In this document: positions 26,336 through 36,384 of the stretch, piece after piece
Layout: each line of letters opens with the position of its first letter
How positions within the stretch are numbered: the stretch's first letter is position 1
NCBI RefSeq assembly: GCF_024168045.1
Contig: NZ_CP100126.1
Span: 141,501 to 205,500 of the forward strand
Length of the DNA stretch: 64,000 nucleotides
Reading direction: 5' to 3'
Source: Dorea longicatena
GTDB taxonomy: Bacteria > Bacillota > Clostridia > Lachnospirales > Lachnospiraceae
The notes under the pieces: model-generated
Databases searched by the model: none
The model's input: the letters and a program-made list of their open reading frames with translations, nothing else
What the model was told of the DNA's origin: nothing
Translations under genes and position numbers: made by a program

Positions 26336-27454
26336 ATGAATCCTGTAACACGGGAACAAAGAGATGAAGCGATTGCACATTTTAAATATGAAGGAACATT
26401 AGTAAAGGACTGTCCATACGGAAGCGGACACATCAATGATACATTTCTTCTGGTATTCGAGATTGCCGAGATGGGAAGAATCAAAGTCATTCTTCAGAGA
26501 ATGAATTCTACGGCATTTCCAAAACCGGTAGAAGTCATGGAGAATATCACAGGAGTGACATCATTTCTGAAAAAGAAGATTATAGAAAATGGTGGAGATC
26601 CGGAACGTGAGACATTGAATGTGATCCCGGCGGTTGATGGGAAACCATATTACATAGATTCTACGGGAGATTACTGGAGATCCTATAAATTTATTACCGA
26701 TGCAAGTACCTATGATCTGGTAGAGAAGCCGGAGCAGTTTTATGAAAGTGCGGTGGCATTCGGGAATTTCCAGAGTCTGCTGTCTGACTATCCGGCGGAG
26801 ACACTGCATGAGACGATAGAAAAGTTCCATGATACGAGAAACCGGTTTGCGCTGTTTAAGAAAGCAGTGGAAGAAGATGTTATGGGAAGAGCAGCTTCTG
26901 TAGAGAAAGAGATCCGGTTCGTTCTCGAAAGAGAAGAGATTGCTAATTGTTTTGCAGAAATGCTGGACAGGCATGAGCTTCCACTTCGTGTTACACACAA
27001 TGATACAAAATTGAATAATGTTATGCTGGACGATAAGACCGGGAAAGGAATCTGTGTGATCGATCTGGACACAGTTATGCCGGGGCTTGCGATGAATGAT
27101 TTCGGGGATTCCATCCGTTTCGGTGCAAGTACGGCACTTGAGGATGAGACAGACCTTACGAAAGTATCCTGCAGTATGGAATTATTTGAATTGTATACGA
27201 AAGGATTTTTAAAAGGATGTGACGGAAAGCTGACAGCTAAGGAGATCGAGCTGATGCCGATGGGCGCAAAGACGATGACATTTGAATGTGGTATGCGTTT
27301 CCTTACAGATTATCTGCAGGGAGATAAATATTTCAGGATACACAGAGAAGGTCATAATCTTGACAGATGCCGTACCCAGTTCAAGCTTGTTGAAGATATG
27401 GAACAAAAGTGGTATACTATGAACGAAATCGTGAAAAAGTATAGTAACAACTAG
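26336..27454 (+). CDS. Phosphotransferase (APH fold), N-acetylhexosamine 1-kinase-like
   Basis: 372 residues with an aminoglycoside-phosphotransferase/choline-kinase fold. The catalytic loop [13 protein letters not shown] (about 220-232, Brenner motif HxDxxxxN) and metal-binding [12 protein letters not shown]...[12 protein letters not shown] (about 240-265) match NahK, the kinase that phosphorylates GlcNAc or GalNAc at O1. The start abuts the upstream stop, with GGGAGGG as ribosome site. Together with the nucleotidyltransferase and GalE it forms a plausible Leloir-like route for hexosamines released from mucin or milk glycans. No phosphorylase (GH112) is seen in the window, so the source of free sugar is not shown. 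Confidence 0.85.
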   Translation: MNPVTREQRDEAIAHFKYEGTLVKDCPYGSGHINDTFLLVFEIAEMGRIKVILQRMNSTAFPKPVEVMENITGVTSFLKKKIIENGGDPERETLNVIPAVDGKPYYIDSTGDYWRSYKFITDASTYDLVEKPEQFYESAVAFGNFQSLLSDYPAETLHETIEKFHDTRNRFALFKKAVEEDVMGRAASVEKEIRFVLEREEIANCFAEMLDRHELPLRVTHNDTKLNNVMLDDKTGKGICVIDLDTVMPGLAMNDFGDSIRFGASTALEDETDLTKVSCSMELFELYTKGFLKGCDGKLTAKEIELMPMGAKTMTFECGMRFLTDYLQGDKYFRIHREGHNLDRCRTQFKLVEDMEQKWYTMNEIVKKYSNN

Positions 27455-27465
27455 GAGGTACTATT

Positions 27466-28488
27466 GTGGCCAAGAAAATATTAATTACCGGAGGAGCCGG
27501 TTATATCGGAAGTCATACGGCACTGGAACTTTTGAATGAAGGATATGAAGTGGTTGTATATGACAATCTTTGTAATTCATCTAAAGAATCTTTAAAAAGG
27601 GTAGAAGAGCTTACCGGAAAGACGATTACATTTTATGAAGGGGATGTAATGGATGAAGCTGCATTGAAGGCAATGCTGGAAAAAGAAGGCGTAGATGCGG
27701 TTATCCATTGTGCAGCACTGAAAGCAGTCGGAGAATCCGTACAGAAGCCATTAGAGTACTACCGTAATAATATAACAGGAACTCTGACACTGATGGATGT
27801 TATGAAACAGACCGGTGTTAAGAATATTGTATTCAGTTCTTCTGCAACTGTATACGGAAGTCCGGAAGAGATGCCGATCACAGAGGAGTGTCCGAAGGGA
27901 CAGTGCACGAATCCTTATGGATGGACAAAGTCTATGATGGAACAGATCATGACAGATGTACAGAAGGCAAATCCGGATATGAATGTCATCCTGCTTCGTT
28001 ATTTCAACCCGGTCGGAGCGCATGAAAGCGGACGTATCGGAGAAGATCCAAAGGGAATTCCGAATAATCTGATGCCATACATTTCACAGGTGGCAGTAGG
28101 AAAGCTTGAAAAACTGGGTGTGTTCGGGGACGATTATGATACACCGGACGGAACAGGAGTCCGTGATTATATTCATGTAGTGGACCTTGCAAAAGGACAT
28201 GTGAAAGCAATTGATTATATCTTCAGCAATCCTGGACTTGACGTGATCAATCTTGGAACAGGTGTGGGATATTCCGTACTTGATATGGTAAAAGCATTTG
28301 GAAAAGCATGTGGTAAGGAGATTCCTTACGAGATCAAGCCGAGAAGAGCAGGAGATATCGCAATGTGTTATGCAGATCCTGCAAAAGCAGCGAAAGTTCT
28401 TGGATGGAAAGCAGAAAAAGGTCTGGACGAGATGTGCGCAGACACATGGAGATGGCAGTCACAGAATCCTAACGGATATGAAGCATAA
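27466..28488 (+). CDS. galE: UDP-glucose 4-epimerase
   Basis: 340 residues, GTG start with AGGAGG 7 bp upstream. NAD-binding [14 protein letters not shown] (about 8-21), the Ser/Thr of SSSATVYG (about 125-132) and the catalytic [10 protein letters not shown] (Tyr-x-x-x-Lys, about 151-160) identify an extended short-chain dehydrogenase of the GalE type. It interconverts UDP-glucose and UDP-galactose, and in some members the N-acetyl forms, which would suit this operon. Last gene of the locus, 11 bp after the kinase, followed by a strong terminator. Confidence 0.95.
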   Translation: MAKKILITGGAGYIGSHTALELLNEGYEVVVYDNLCNSSKESLKRVEELTGKTITFYEGDVMDEAALKAMLEKEGVDAVIHCAALKAVGESVQKPLEYYRNNITGTLTLMDVMKQTGVKNIVFSSSATVYGSPEEMPITEECPKGQCTNPYGWTKSMMEQIMTDVQKANPDMNVILLRYFNPVGAHESGRIGEDPKGIPNNLMPYISQVAVGKLEKLGVFGDDYDTPDGTGVRDYIHVVDLAKGHVKAIDYIFSNPGLDVINLGTGVGYSVLDMVKAFGKACGKEIPYEIKPRRAGDIAMCYADPAKAAKVLGWKAEKGLDEMCADTWRWQSQNPNGYEA

Positions 28489-28520
28489 ATGAAAAAGGAA
28501 CTTAAGAAATAAAAACATAG

Positions 28521-28570
28521 AAAGATGGGGAACACTTAACAGAACGTTAAGATTTCCCATCTTTCTTTTT
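28521..28570 (+). terminator. Terminator of the sugar operon
   Basis: AAAGATGGG/CCCATCTTT outer stem, inner CTTAAC/GTTAAG, followed by a T-rich run. Confidence 0.88.
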
Positions 28571-28679
28571 ATGATAAGAAATGGTATAATCATCACGTAT
28601 GTAAAGTGTAGTGTGAGATGCCATCGGCATTTTGTAGTGCAAAAGTAGTGAGTAAGACTCACGAACAGAGGCGAGAATC

Positions 28680-30743
28680 ATGGAAAAAAAGAATGAAAAT
28701 GGAAAGGTGCAGCTGAAAGGCCAGTTGAAGCTTTATATTCAGTGGCCGGCAATCATGGCATTGCTCCTGATCGCAATGGATCTGTGGGTGTATAAGATGG
28801 ATCACAGAGCGGGAATCCTGATGGCCGTATTCGTGCTGATATATATCATCATGGTAGGCGGACTGTATTTTTACAGTAAGAATATCATCATGAAGGATCT
28901 CGTGGAATTTGCTGCACAGTATGGCATTGTCCAGAATACGCTGCTGAGGGAACTGTCGATTCCCTATGCAATCCTGTTAGATGATGGGAAAGCAGTCTGG
29001 ATGAATGACGAATTCGAAGCAATTCTGGGCGGAAAGCCAAAAGGAGAAGCTTACATCAGTAAATACATTCCGGAATTGAACCGGAGTATATTTCCAAAAG
29101 AGGATCAGCAGAAGGTCACGATGGAAGTATATTATGATGATAAGGAATACCAGGCAGAACTGCGCAGAGTATCGGTAGAGGGATTCAGCGATACGGAACA
29201 GCTTATGGAATTGCCAAAGGAGAAGGAATATTTCATTGCGGTATATCTTCAGGATGTTACAGAACTGAACCGTACGATTAGGGAAAATGAAGAACAGAGA
29301 ATGGTTGCAGGCCTGGTATACATTGATAACTACGATGAAGTGATCGACAGTGTGGAAGAGGTCAGACAGTCACTTCTGATGGCTCTGGTAGACCGTAAGA
29401 TCAATCAGTATATTGCAAAAGTTGACGGAATCGTCAAGAAGCTGGAGAATGATAAGTATTTCATTATCATCCGAAAGTCTTATTTTAAACAGCTGGAAGA
29501 AGATAAGTTCTCCCTGCTGGATGATGTAAAGTCCGTAAATATCGGAAATGGGATTCCGGCAACACTTAGTATCGGTCTGGGACTGAGTTCCGATTCTTAT
29601 GCACAGAGTTATAACTATGCGCGTGTAGCGATCGATCTCGCACTTGCAAGAGGCGGCGACCAGGCTGTGATCAAGGATTGTCACGGTGTTACCTATTATG
29701 GCGGAAAGCGAGAACAGACAGCGAAGAATACCCGTGTAAAGGCGCGTGTAAAAGCCGAGGCACTGCGTGAATTTATCACGGTCAAAGATAAGATATTCGT
29801 TATGGGGCATAAGCTGACAGATGTGGATGCGTTCGGTGCGGCAATGGGAATCTATCGTGCGGCACTGGCACTGGAGAAACGTGCTTATATTGTGATCAAT
29901 GAAGTGTCAGCATCGCTCAGGCCTTTATATGAATTATTCGAACAAGATCCGGCTTACCCGGATGATCTGTTTTTGACATCGTCACAGGCGATGAATATGG
30001 CAGACGAGAATTCAATGGTAGTCGTTGTAGATACGAACCGTCCGATGATGACAGAGTGCGAGGACCTTCTGAAGACAACGAAGACGATCGTGGTATTGGA
30101 TCATCACAGACAGAGCAGTGACAATATTGATAATGCGCTGTTATCTTATATTGAGCCATATGCCTCATCGGCTTGTGAGATGGTATCAGAGGTATTGCAG
30201 TATATTGTAGATGGGATCAAGATCCCGAAGATTGAGGCGAGCAGCCTGTATGCCGGCATCATGATCGATACCAACAACTTTGTGAACAGTACCGGAGTCC
30301 GTACTTTTGAAGCGGCAGCATTCCTGAGAAGGTCCGGTGCAGATATTACGCTGGTAAGAAAGTTGTTCCGTGACGATATGGAATCTTACAGGGCAAAAGC
30401 GGAGATCATCAGCAGTGCAGAAGTGTACCGTAACAAATTTGCCATTGCAAGGGGTGTGGATCTTCACATTGAAAGCCCGACGATCATCGGGGCACAGGCG
30501 GCAAATGAATTATTGGACATCAGTGCGATCAAGGCATCATTTGTATTAACAGAATATAATGGAAGAATATACGTCAGCGCACGTTCGATCGATGAAGTTA
30601 ACGTACAGATCATCATGGAACGTCTGGGCGGAGGCGGTCATATGAACGCTTCAGGTGCACAGTTTAACCATACTGATATGGATGAAGCGGTAGCCTGCTT
30701 AAAACAGGTGATTGACGAAATGATAGAAGGAGGAGACTTGTAA
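28680..30743 (+). CDS. gdpP: Cyclic-di-AMP phosphodiesterase (DHH family)
   Basis: 687 residues. Two N-terminal membrane helices (about 18-65), a PAS-like domain (about 80-165), a degenerate GGDEF domain (about 175-300, lacking the GGDEF signature), then DHH (about 355-500, GHKLTDVDAFG and VVLDHHRQS) and DHHA1 (about 590-665, GGGGHMNASGAQ). This is the full GdpP/YybT layout. The protein hydrolyses c-di-AMP and so tunes potassium uptake, cell-wall stress and beta-lactam tolerance. Its stop overlaps the rplI start (TAATG), reproducing the conserved gdpP-rplI-dnaB order of Firmicutes. Confidence 0.95.
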   Translation: MEKKNENGKVQLKGQLKLYIQWPAIMALLLIAMDLWVYKMDHRAGILMAVFVLIYIIMVGGLYFYSKNIIMKDLVEFAAQYGIVQNTLLRELSIPYAILLDDGKAVWMNDEFEAILGGKPKGEAYISKYIPELNRSIFPKEDQQKVTMEVYYDDKEYQAELRRVSVEGFSDTEQLMELPKEKEYFIAVYLQDVTELNRTIRENEEQRMVAGLVYIDNYDEVIDSVEEVRQSLLMALVDRKINQYIAKVDGIVKKLENDKYFIIIRKSYFKQLEEDKFSLLDDVKSVNIGNGIPATLSIGLGLSSDSYAQSYNYARVAIDLALARGGDQAVIKDCHGVTYYGGKREQTAKNTRVKARVKAEALREFITVKDKIFVMGHKLTDVDAFGAAMGIYRAALALEKRAYIVINEVSASLRPLYELFEQDPAYPDDLFLTSSQAMNMADENSMVVVVDTNRPMMTECEDLLKTTKTIVVLDHHRQSSDNIDNALLSYIEPYASSACEMVSEVLQYIVDGIKIPKIEASSLYAGIMIDTNNFVNSTGVRTFEAAAFLRRSGADITLVRKLFRDDMESYRAKAEIISSAEVYRNKFAIARGVDLHIESPTIIGAQAANELLDISAIKASFVLTEYNGRIYVSARSIDEVNVQIIMERLGGGGHMNASGAQFNHTDMDEAVACLKQVIDEMIEGGDL

Positions 30744-31192
30744 TGAAAGTTATTTTGACAGAAGACGTAAAGTCACTTGGTAAAAAGGGAGAGATCGTAA
30801 ACGTCAGCGACGGATACGCAAGAAACTTCATCTTAAAGAAAAATAAAGGTGTAGAAGCTAACGGAAAGAATTTAAATGACCTGAAATTAAAGAAAGCGAA
30901 CGATGACAAGATCGCTCAGCAGCAGTATGAAGATGCCCAGGAACTTGGCGGAAAGATCGAAGCAGGAAAGATTGAAGTTGCGATCAAGATGGGTGAAGGC
31001 GGCAGAGCGTTCGGCTCTGTATCTTCAAAGGAGATTGCAGAAGAAGTCAAAAAACAGATGGATCTTACGATTGACAAGAAGAAAGTTCAGTTAAAAGAAG
31101 CGATCAGAACACTGGGAACACATATGGTTCCGGTTAAGCTGCATCCAAAGGTAACGGCTGAGCTGAAAGTTGTTGTAAAAGAAGAAGCATAG
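30743..31192 (+). CDS. rplI: 50S ribosomal protein L9
   Basis: 149 residues. The N-terminal domain (MKVILTEDVKSLGKKGEIV, GYARNFILKK) binds 23S rRNA; a long connecting helix leads to the C-terminal domain ending GTHMVPVKLHPKVTAELKV. Translationally coupled to gdpP by a 1-bp overlap; GGAGGAG sits in the end of gdpP. Confidence 0.97.
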   Translation: MKVILTEDVKSLGKKGEIVNVSDGYARNFILKKNKGVEANGKNLNDLKLKKANDDKIAQQQYEDAQELGGKIEAGKIEVAIKMGEGGRAFGSVSSKEIAEEVKKQMDLTIDKKKVQLKEAIRTLGTHMVPVKLHPKVTAELKVVVKEEA

Positions 31193-31205
31193 GAGGAATT
31201 CAGGC

Positions 31206-32555
31206 GTGGAAGAAGCACTCATCAAACGAGTCATGCCACACAGCATCGAAGCAGAACAGTCTGTTGTCGGCGCCATGCTTATGGATAAAGATGCCATCAC
31301 CACTGCAGGAGAAATCATCAGTGGTGATGATTTTTATCAGGCGTCATATGGAGTGATCTTTGATTCGATGATCGAACTATTCAATGAAGGAAAACCGGTC
31401 GATCTGATTACTTTGCAGGAACGACTGAAGGAAAAAGATGTACCGGCAGAGATTGCCAGTCTGGAATTTGTCAGAGACCTGGTGACAGCAGTGCCGACTT
31501 CTGCGAATGTGAAATATTATGCACAGATCGTGGCAGACAAATCTGTGATGCGTAAGATGATCAAATTGAATGAAGAGATTGAAAATATGTGCTATGCCGG
31601 AAAAGAACCTCTGGAGTCTATCATGGAGCAGACCGAGAAATCCATGTTCCAGTTATTACAGAGACGAACGACCGGCGAATATGTTCCAATCAAGCAGGTG
31701 GTCTTGAATGCGCTGGATAAGATTGAAAAGGCATCTAAGAGTAAGGGAACCGTTACAGGAATCCCGACCGGATTCATCGATCTGGATTATAAACTGTCCG
31801 GCTTCCAGCCGTCAGATTTTATCCTGATCGCGGCGCGTCCGTCCATGGGTAAGACGGCATTTGTCCTGAACATCGCACAGTATATGGCGTTCAAGAAGAA
31901 TAAAGCGGTTGCCATCTTCAGTCTTGAGATGTCAAAGGAACAACTGGTAAACCGACTGTTCTCACTGGAATCACAGGTAGATGCACAGTCACTCAGAACC
32001 GGTAATATGAAAGATTCCGACTGGGAGAAACTGATTGAAGGAGCAGGTGTGATCGGTCAGTCGAAACTGATCATTGATGATACACCGGGTATCTCCATCT
32101 CGGAATTAAGATCAAAGTGCAGGAAATACAAGCTGGAGCACGGACTGGATATCATCATCATCGACTACTTACAGTTAATGACCGGAAGTGTAGGAAAGAG
32201 TTCCGAATCCAGACAGCAGGAAGTCTCAGACATTTCCCGTCAGTTAAAGGGACTTGCCAGAGAGCTGAATGTGCCGGTTGTATCGCTGTCACAGTTAAGC
32301 CGTGCGGTAGAAAGCCGGCCGGACAAGCGGCCGATGCTTTCTGATCTCCGTGAATCCGGAGCCATTGAGCAGGATGCGGATGTGGTAATGTTTATCTACA
32401 GGGATGAATACTATAACAAAGATTCAGAGTTCAAAAAACAGGCAGAAATCATTATCGCAAAACAAAGAAACGGTCCGGTAGGGACCGTTAATCTGGCCTG
32501 GTTAGGTGAGTACACAAAGTTTGCGAACCTAAGCAGACAGGAAGATTCGTTTTAG
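31206..32555 (+). CDS. dnaB: Replicative DNA helicase DnaB
   Basis: 449 residues with a GTG start after AGGAGG. An N-terminal helical domain (about 10-110) is followed by the RecA-like motor: Walker A in ARPSMGKTA (about 205-213), Walker B in IIIDYLQLM (about 315-323) and the arginine-finger region SDLRESGAIEQDAD (about 378-391). It unwinds DNA at the fork. It ends overlapping the convergent hypothetical gene by 27 bp, with no clear terminator between them. In Bacillus the same gene is called dnaC. Confidence 0.97.
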   Translation: MEEALIKRVMPHSIEAEQSVVGAMLMDKDAITTAGEIISGDDFYQASYGVIFDSMIELFNEGKPVDLITLQERLKEKDVPAEIASLEFVRDLVTAVPTSANVKYYAQIVADKSVMRKMIKLNEEIENMCYAGKEPLESIMEQTEKSMFQLLQRRTTGEYVPIKQVVLNALDKIEKASKSKGTVTGIPTGFIDLDYKLSGFQPSDFILIAARPSMGKTAFVLNIAQYMAFKKNKAVAIFSLEMSKEQLVNRLFSLESQVDAQSLRTGNMKDSDWEKLIEGAGVIGQSKLIIDDTPGISISELRSKCRKYKLEHGLDIIIIDYLQLMTGSVGKSSESRQQEVSDISRQLKGLARELNVPVVSLSQLSRAVESRPDKRPMLSDLRESGAIEQDADVVMFIYRDEYYNKDSEFKKQAEIIIAKQRNGPVGTVNLAWLGEYTKFANLSRQEDSF

Positions 32556-32903
32556 TTTTTTTACTGGACCGGCATCGGCCGAAGCTTTCCGGAAGGATTG
32601 CTGCTGGCGGATCAGCTGGTCCAGTTTTTTGAATTCCAGCTCTTCCTGGCGTTCTTTTGCATCCAGAAGAAATGTCATCTCCTGGCTGAACATGTTGAGA
32701 AGCACTTCGTTGTTATTCTGCAGCATACGTTTTAACTGAAGCTGTTCCCTGGTTCGTCTGATATCCGGGATCAGGGCTTTGAGATCGGAAAGGGAGACAC
32801 CCTGTTCGTAGAGATCCCTGATACATGCATACAGTCTGGCATCATCTTTGGTCTCGCGTTTGATCTGTTCTAAAGTATTCAAAGCATTGGTATGATTTCC
32901 CAC
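32529..32903 (-). CDS. Hypothetical protein with coiled-coil character
   Basis: 124 residues, almost entirely helical and charged. The middle (RDLYEQGVSLSDLKALIP) resembles a short DNA-binding helix pair of MerR type, and the rest (QEELEFKKLDQLIRQQQ) predicts a coiled coil, but I do not recognise a family. It has its own consensus promoter and a good ribosome site (AAGGGGG), so it is probably real. It overlaps the 3' end of dnaB by 27 bp on the opposite strand, which could give antisense contact between the two messages. Confidence 0.65.
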   Translation of the reverse strand: MGNHTNALNTLEQIKRETKDDARLYACIRDLYEQGVSLSDLKALIPDIRRTREQLQLKRMLQNNNEVLLNMFSQEMTFLLDAKERQEELEFKKLDQLIRQQQSFRKASADAGPVKKLKRIFLSA

Positions 32904-32920
32904 ATTAGATACCCCCTTAT

Positions 32921-32948
32921 ATTATAATACTTGTCCCTTATGGGTAAA
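32921..32948 (-). promoter_or_regulatory. Promoter of the hypothetical gene at 32529
   Basis: On the minus strand TTTACC, 16 bp, TATAAT, 18 bp before the start codon region. Confidence 0.7.
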
Positions 32949-33012
32949 TGTATCATAGCACAGTGGAAAGCACCGATTTCGTCAGAATCCGTCGAGGGAA
33001 ACAAAAATGTTG

Positions 33013-33042
33013 AAAAATGCGCAGTACATAAATACTGCGCAT
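33013..33042 (-). terminator. Second terminator after the ferredoxin gene
   Basis: Perfect 10-bp stem ATGCGCAGTA/TACTGCGCAT; on the minus strand it is followed by TTTTTC. It backs up the hairpin at 33061. Confidence 0.75.
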
Positions 33043-33060
33043 GAGTTTGTCTGAATATGC

Positions 33061-33088
33061 AAAAGAACCTGCTGTTGGCAGGTTCTTT
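33061..33088 (-). terminator. First terminator after the ferredoxin gene
   Basis: AAAGAACCTGC/GCAGGTTCTTT stem with a CAACA loop (minus strand), followed by TTTT-like run. Confidence 0.85.
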
Positions 33089-33112
33089 GTATATGCTTCT
33101 TATTTCGAATGA

Positions 33113-33374
<262 letters not shown>

Positions 33375-33659
33375 GTAAATTACATGTTTTTTTGGAAATA
33401 CATAAAAGTTTAGTCATAACTAACTTGCGTTAGCAGATACTGTTGTGAAAAAGCATATTCGGTGGTGAAAAGAGACGTTCTTTTGAATTTTGGGTAAATC
33501 CCGGTTAAAATTAAGAAAAATTTCAATAAAAAATTCAACAAATTTTCACCGTTTTGGTGTATAGTATAGAATGCTGATGAAGTATAAGAAAAATAGAAGT
33601 GAAAATAGGAGTAGAATATAATACAGGTAGAAATGATACCGGATATAGGAGAGAGGAAA

Positions 33660-34880
33660 ATGAAAAGAAATCGAATCATTGCTATGCTGCTTGGTATGGC
33701 ACTGCTTGTATGCGGATGTCAGCAGACACCGAAAGCAACAGATGAAGAGAAGAAGATTGAAGCAGAGAAGAATACAACCAAGACAGAAGAGAAGGAATAT
33801 CAGGGCAAATTAGACCTGATCAGTCCGGCAGCTTATAATAATACAAACGGACTGAAGCTGAAAAAGGGAGACTACATTTCTATTATAGGAAAGGCGAATG
33901 GTACGCAGTATTGGGACGAAGTAAAGAAAGGCGTGACACAGGCTGCAGAGGATCTGAATGCAAGTCTTGGATATACAGGAAAAGACAAGATAAAAGTAAC
34001 GTATAATGCACCGGATAAAGCAGACAATGTGGATGATCAGGTGAACCTTCTGGATGAAGAATTGGACAGATATCCGGTTGCGGTCGGAATCTCAATTGTA
34101 GATCTGCAGGCTTGCCAGGTACAGTTTGATCTCGCAACAGACAGCGAGATCCCGGTTGTCACTTTTGATTCCGGGTCTGATTATCAGGGAGTGGCTGCGG
34201 ATGTATCAACGGACAATGTAGCTGCAGGAACAGAAGCAGCACAGAGACTGGCAGAAGAGATGGGAGACAGCGGGGAAGCAGTTCTGTTCATTCAGGATTC
34301 GAAATCACAGGCTGCTCTTCAGAGAGAAAAAGCGGTGACGGATGAACTGACAGCAAACCATCCGAATATTTCTGTGGTAAATGTATATCACATGGATGAA
34401 TTGAGCAATATGCAGAAGACAGTATCTGACGAGATCAATGCCGGAACTTACCGTCCAAAAGACAGTGAACTTCCGGATGGACAGCTTACCGGAGAAGATA
34501 TAGTGGCTGCAGACAGTATTACAGAAGACCAGGTAGTCGATTACATCCTTGCAAACCATCCGAATATCACCGGCTGCTTTGCGGCAAACGGTGATTCTGT
34601 GAAACTGGCAGCTGATGGACTGGAAAGAAATAAAATGGAGAAAAAAGTAAAAGTGATCGGTTTTGATGCCAATGATGATGAGATCCAGGATCTGAAAGAC
34701 GGTACGGTTGATGGATTGATCGTGCAGAATCCATTCGGCATGGGATACGCAACCGTGGTGGCTGCGGCAAGAGCTTCTCTTGATATGGGAAATGAAGCTA
34801 TAGTGAATACCGGATATACCTGGGTGACAAAAGAGAATCTGAAGACGGATGAAGTGCAGAAGATACTCTATACAAAATAA
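33660..34880 (+). CDS. Orphan sugar-binding lipoprotein (Peripla_BP_4 type)
   Basis: 406 residues from the ATG at 33660, which follows GAGAGGA; the frame from 33633 is rejected. The signal peptide ends in a lipobox with Cys20 (LLVCGC). A Lys/Glu-rich linker (about 25-50) leads to a two-lobe type-1 binding fold (about 65-400) with ISIIGKANGTQYWDEVKKG, VTFDSGSDYQG and GCFAANGD, as in ribose/galactose-binding proteins. No permease or ATPase gene is adjacent. The convergent neighbours are a two-component system, so it may act as a sensor partner or share another transporter. Which sugar it binds is unknown. Confidence 0.88.
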   Translation: MKRNRIIAMLLGMALLVCGCQQTPKATDEEKKIEAEKNTTKTEEKEYQGKLDLISPAAYNNTNGLKLKKGDYISIIGKANGTQYWDEVKKGVTQAAEDLNASLGYTGKDKIKVTYNAPDKADNVDDQVNLLDEELDRYPVAVGISIVDLQACQVQFDLATDSEIPVVTFDSGSDYQGVAADVSTDNVAAGTEAAQRLAEEMGDSGEAVLFIQDSKSQAALQREKAVTDELTANHPNISVVNVYHMDELSNMQKTVSDEINAGTYRPKDSELPDGQLTGEDIVAADSITEDQVVDYILANHPNITGCFAANGDSVKLAADGLERNKMEKKVKVIGFDANDDEIQDLKDGTVDGLIVQNPFGMGYATVVAAARASLDMGNEAIVNTGYTWVTKENLKTDEVQKILYTK

Positions 34881-34928
34881 AAAAGAAAGTCATTTCTGTG
34901 AATATGAGCAGAAGTGACTTTCTTTTTT
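34881..34928 (+). terminator. Terminator between convergent lipoprotein and kinase genes
   Basis: AGAAAGTCATTTCTG/CAGAAGTGACTTTCT (one G-U pair) followed by T6; the A-rich 5' side lets it work in both directions. Confidence 0.88.
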
Positions 34929-34956
34929 GGAAGATAAGGGATAATTCCCTGTTACA

Positions 34957-36369
34957 TTAGCCTGCAGCTTTCGGAAGTGAAAATGAAAACTCTGTTCCTA
35001 CTCCTTCCGTACTCACTACAGTGATGTTCTCACCATGTGCCTGCACCGCTTCTTTCACGATCGCAAGTCCAAGACCGGTGCCTTTCTTATCCTTCCCGCG
35101 GGAGAGATCACTTTTGTAAAAACGTTCCCAGATTTTTCCGAGTGCCGCCCTTGGAATTCCGATCCCATTATCTTTGACTGCTGTATATACTTTTTCACCG
35201 CGGTCTGTTGTTTCGATGGTAATAATAGAATCCGGATCGCTGAATTTAATGGCATTGTCCAGCAGATTGTATAAGACTTGCTGGATTTTACGTTTGTCGG
35301 CATTTACATTCAGATGCTTTGTTGCGAAGACCAGTTCAATAGAGATCTTCTTCTGGGTGCAGGCTCCCTCGAAGGATGCCGCCACGTGTTTGATCATCTC
35401 GTGGATATCGAATACTTCCCGGTTGAGAAGCAGGTGATTGGTGTCGAATTCATTTAATGTCAGCAGATCATGTGTCAGGTCTGTCAGACGTTCCGTTTCA
35501 AATAAGATAATCTTCAGGTACTTCTCATGTAGTTCAGGCGGGATAGTTCCGTCTGTCATAGCTTCTACATACCCTTTGATGGAAGTAAGCGGAGAACGGA
35601 AATCGTGGGATACATTTGCCACAAATTTCTTCTGGTAATCTTCCATATCACGAAGCTGTGAAGACATATAGTTCAGTGATGCAGACAGATAACCCATCTC
35701 GTCTTCGGTCGTGACCGGAATCTCATACTCCAGATTGCCGGAAGCATACTGTGTTGCAGCTTCGGTGATCTTGTGAAGCGGGCGGTAGACAAGGAAATGG
35801 AATGCCAGCAGGATAATGAACGAGAGCAGGAAGATCACGATGAATGTGATATATACACCACGCATCAATATATCCGTCATAGTATCAACGACGGTAGTGT
35901 ACTGATGGATCATCAGATAACCTTTTGGAAAATACCCGTAAGTCACCGGAACGGTCACAGTGATGACGTCATTGTCGAAATATCCGTGATAATCACCGGT
36001 CTGTGAACGGTCACTTCCGGATTCGGCAGGATCAAAATCCTTGATTGTATCCGGAGCGGATGGGTACTCACCGGAATGAGCGGAGGCGATCATGTTACCG
36101 TCCCTGGAAACGAACCAGACTGCGGCATCCAGCTGGGTCTCAATCCCGGATAAGATCATCTGTGTATCGGGTTCCTGCAATTCACCGGAAAAATAACCGG
36201 GAAGATAGCTGGTGGCAACCATCGTAGCCTCCCGGTACATGCTGTTACTTATACGGTTAAAGATCGGTGTACGGACCAGATTCTCTGTCAGCGTTGCGGC
36301 TGTAAAAAGGCTTAAGAATCCGAATATGATATAGATAAATATGAATTTTAAATATAATGTACTTTTCAT
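34957..36369 (-). CDS. Sensor histidine kinase
   Basis: 470 residues. TM1 (about 8-28), an extracellular sensor of about 140 residues, TM2 (about 172-195), HAMP (about 192-245), a HisKA dimerisation helix with the phospho-acceptor in NVSHDFRSP (His255), then HATPase with NLLDNAIKFSD, DNGIGIP and GTGLGLAI. The extracellular part has no recognised fold. It phosphorylates the OmpR-type regulator encoded 15 bp upstream in the same operon. The layout resembles envelope-stress or nutrient sensors; the signal is unknown. Confidence 0.93.
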   Translation of the reverse strand: MKSTLYLKFIFIYIIFGFLSLFTAATLTENLVRTPIFNRISNSMYREATMVATSYLPGYFSGELQEPDTQMILSGIETQLDAAVWFVSRDGNMIASAHSGEYPSAPDTIKDFDPAESGSDRSQTGDYHGYFDNDVITVTVPVTYGYFPKGYLMIHQYTTVVDTMTDILMRGVYITFIVIFLLSFIILLAFHFLVYRPLHKITEAATQYASGNLEYEIPVTTEDEMGYLSASLNYMSSQLRDMEDYQKKFVANVSHDFRSPLTSIKGYVEAMTDGTIPPELHEKYLKIILFETERLTDLTHDLLTLNEFDTNHLLLNREVFDIHEMIKHVAASFEGACTQKKISIELVFATKHLNVNADKRKIQQVLYNLLDNAIKFSDPDSIITIETTDRGEKVYTAVKDNGIGIPRAALGKIWERFYKSDLSRGKDKKGTGLGLAIVKEAVQAHGENITVVSTEGVGTEFSFSLPKAAG

Positions 36370-36384
36370 GATATCTACCCGCTG

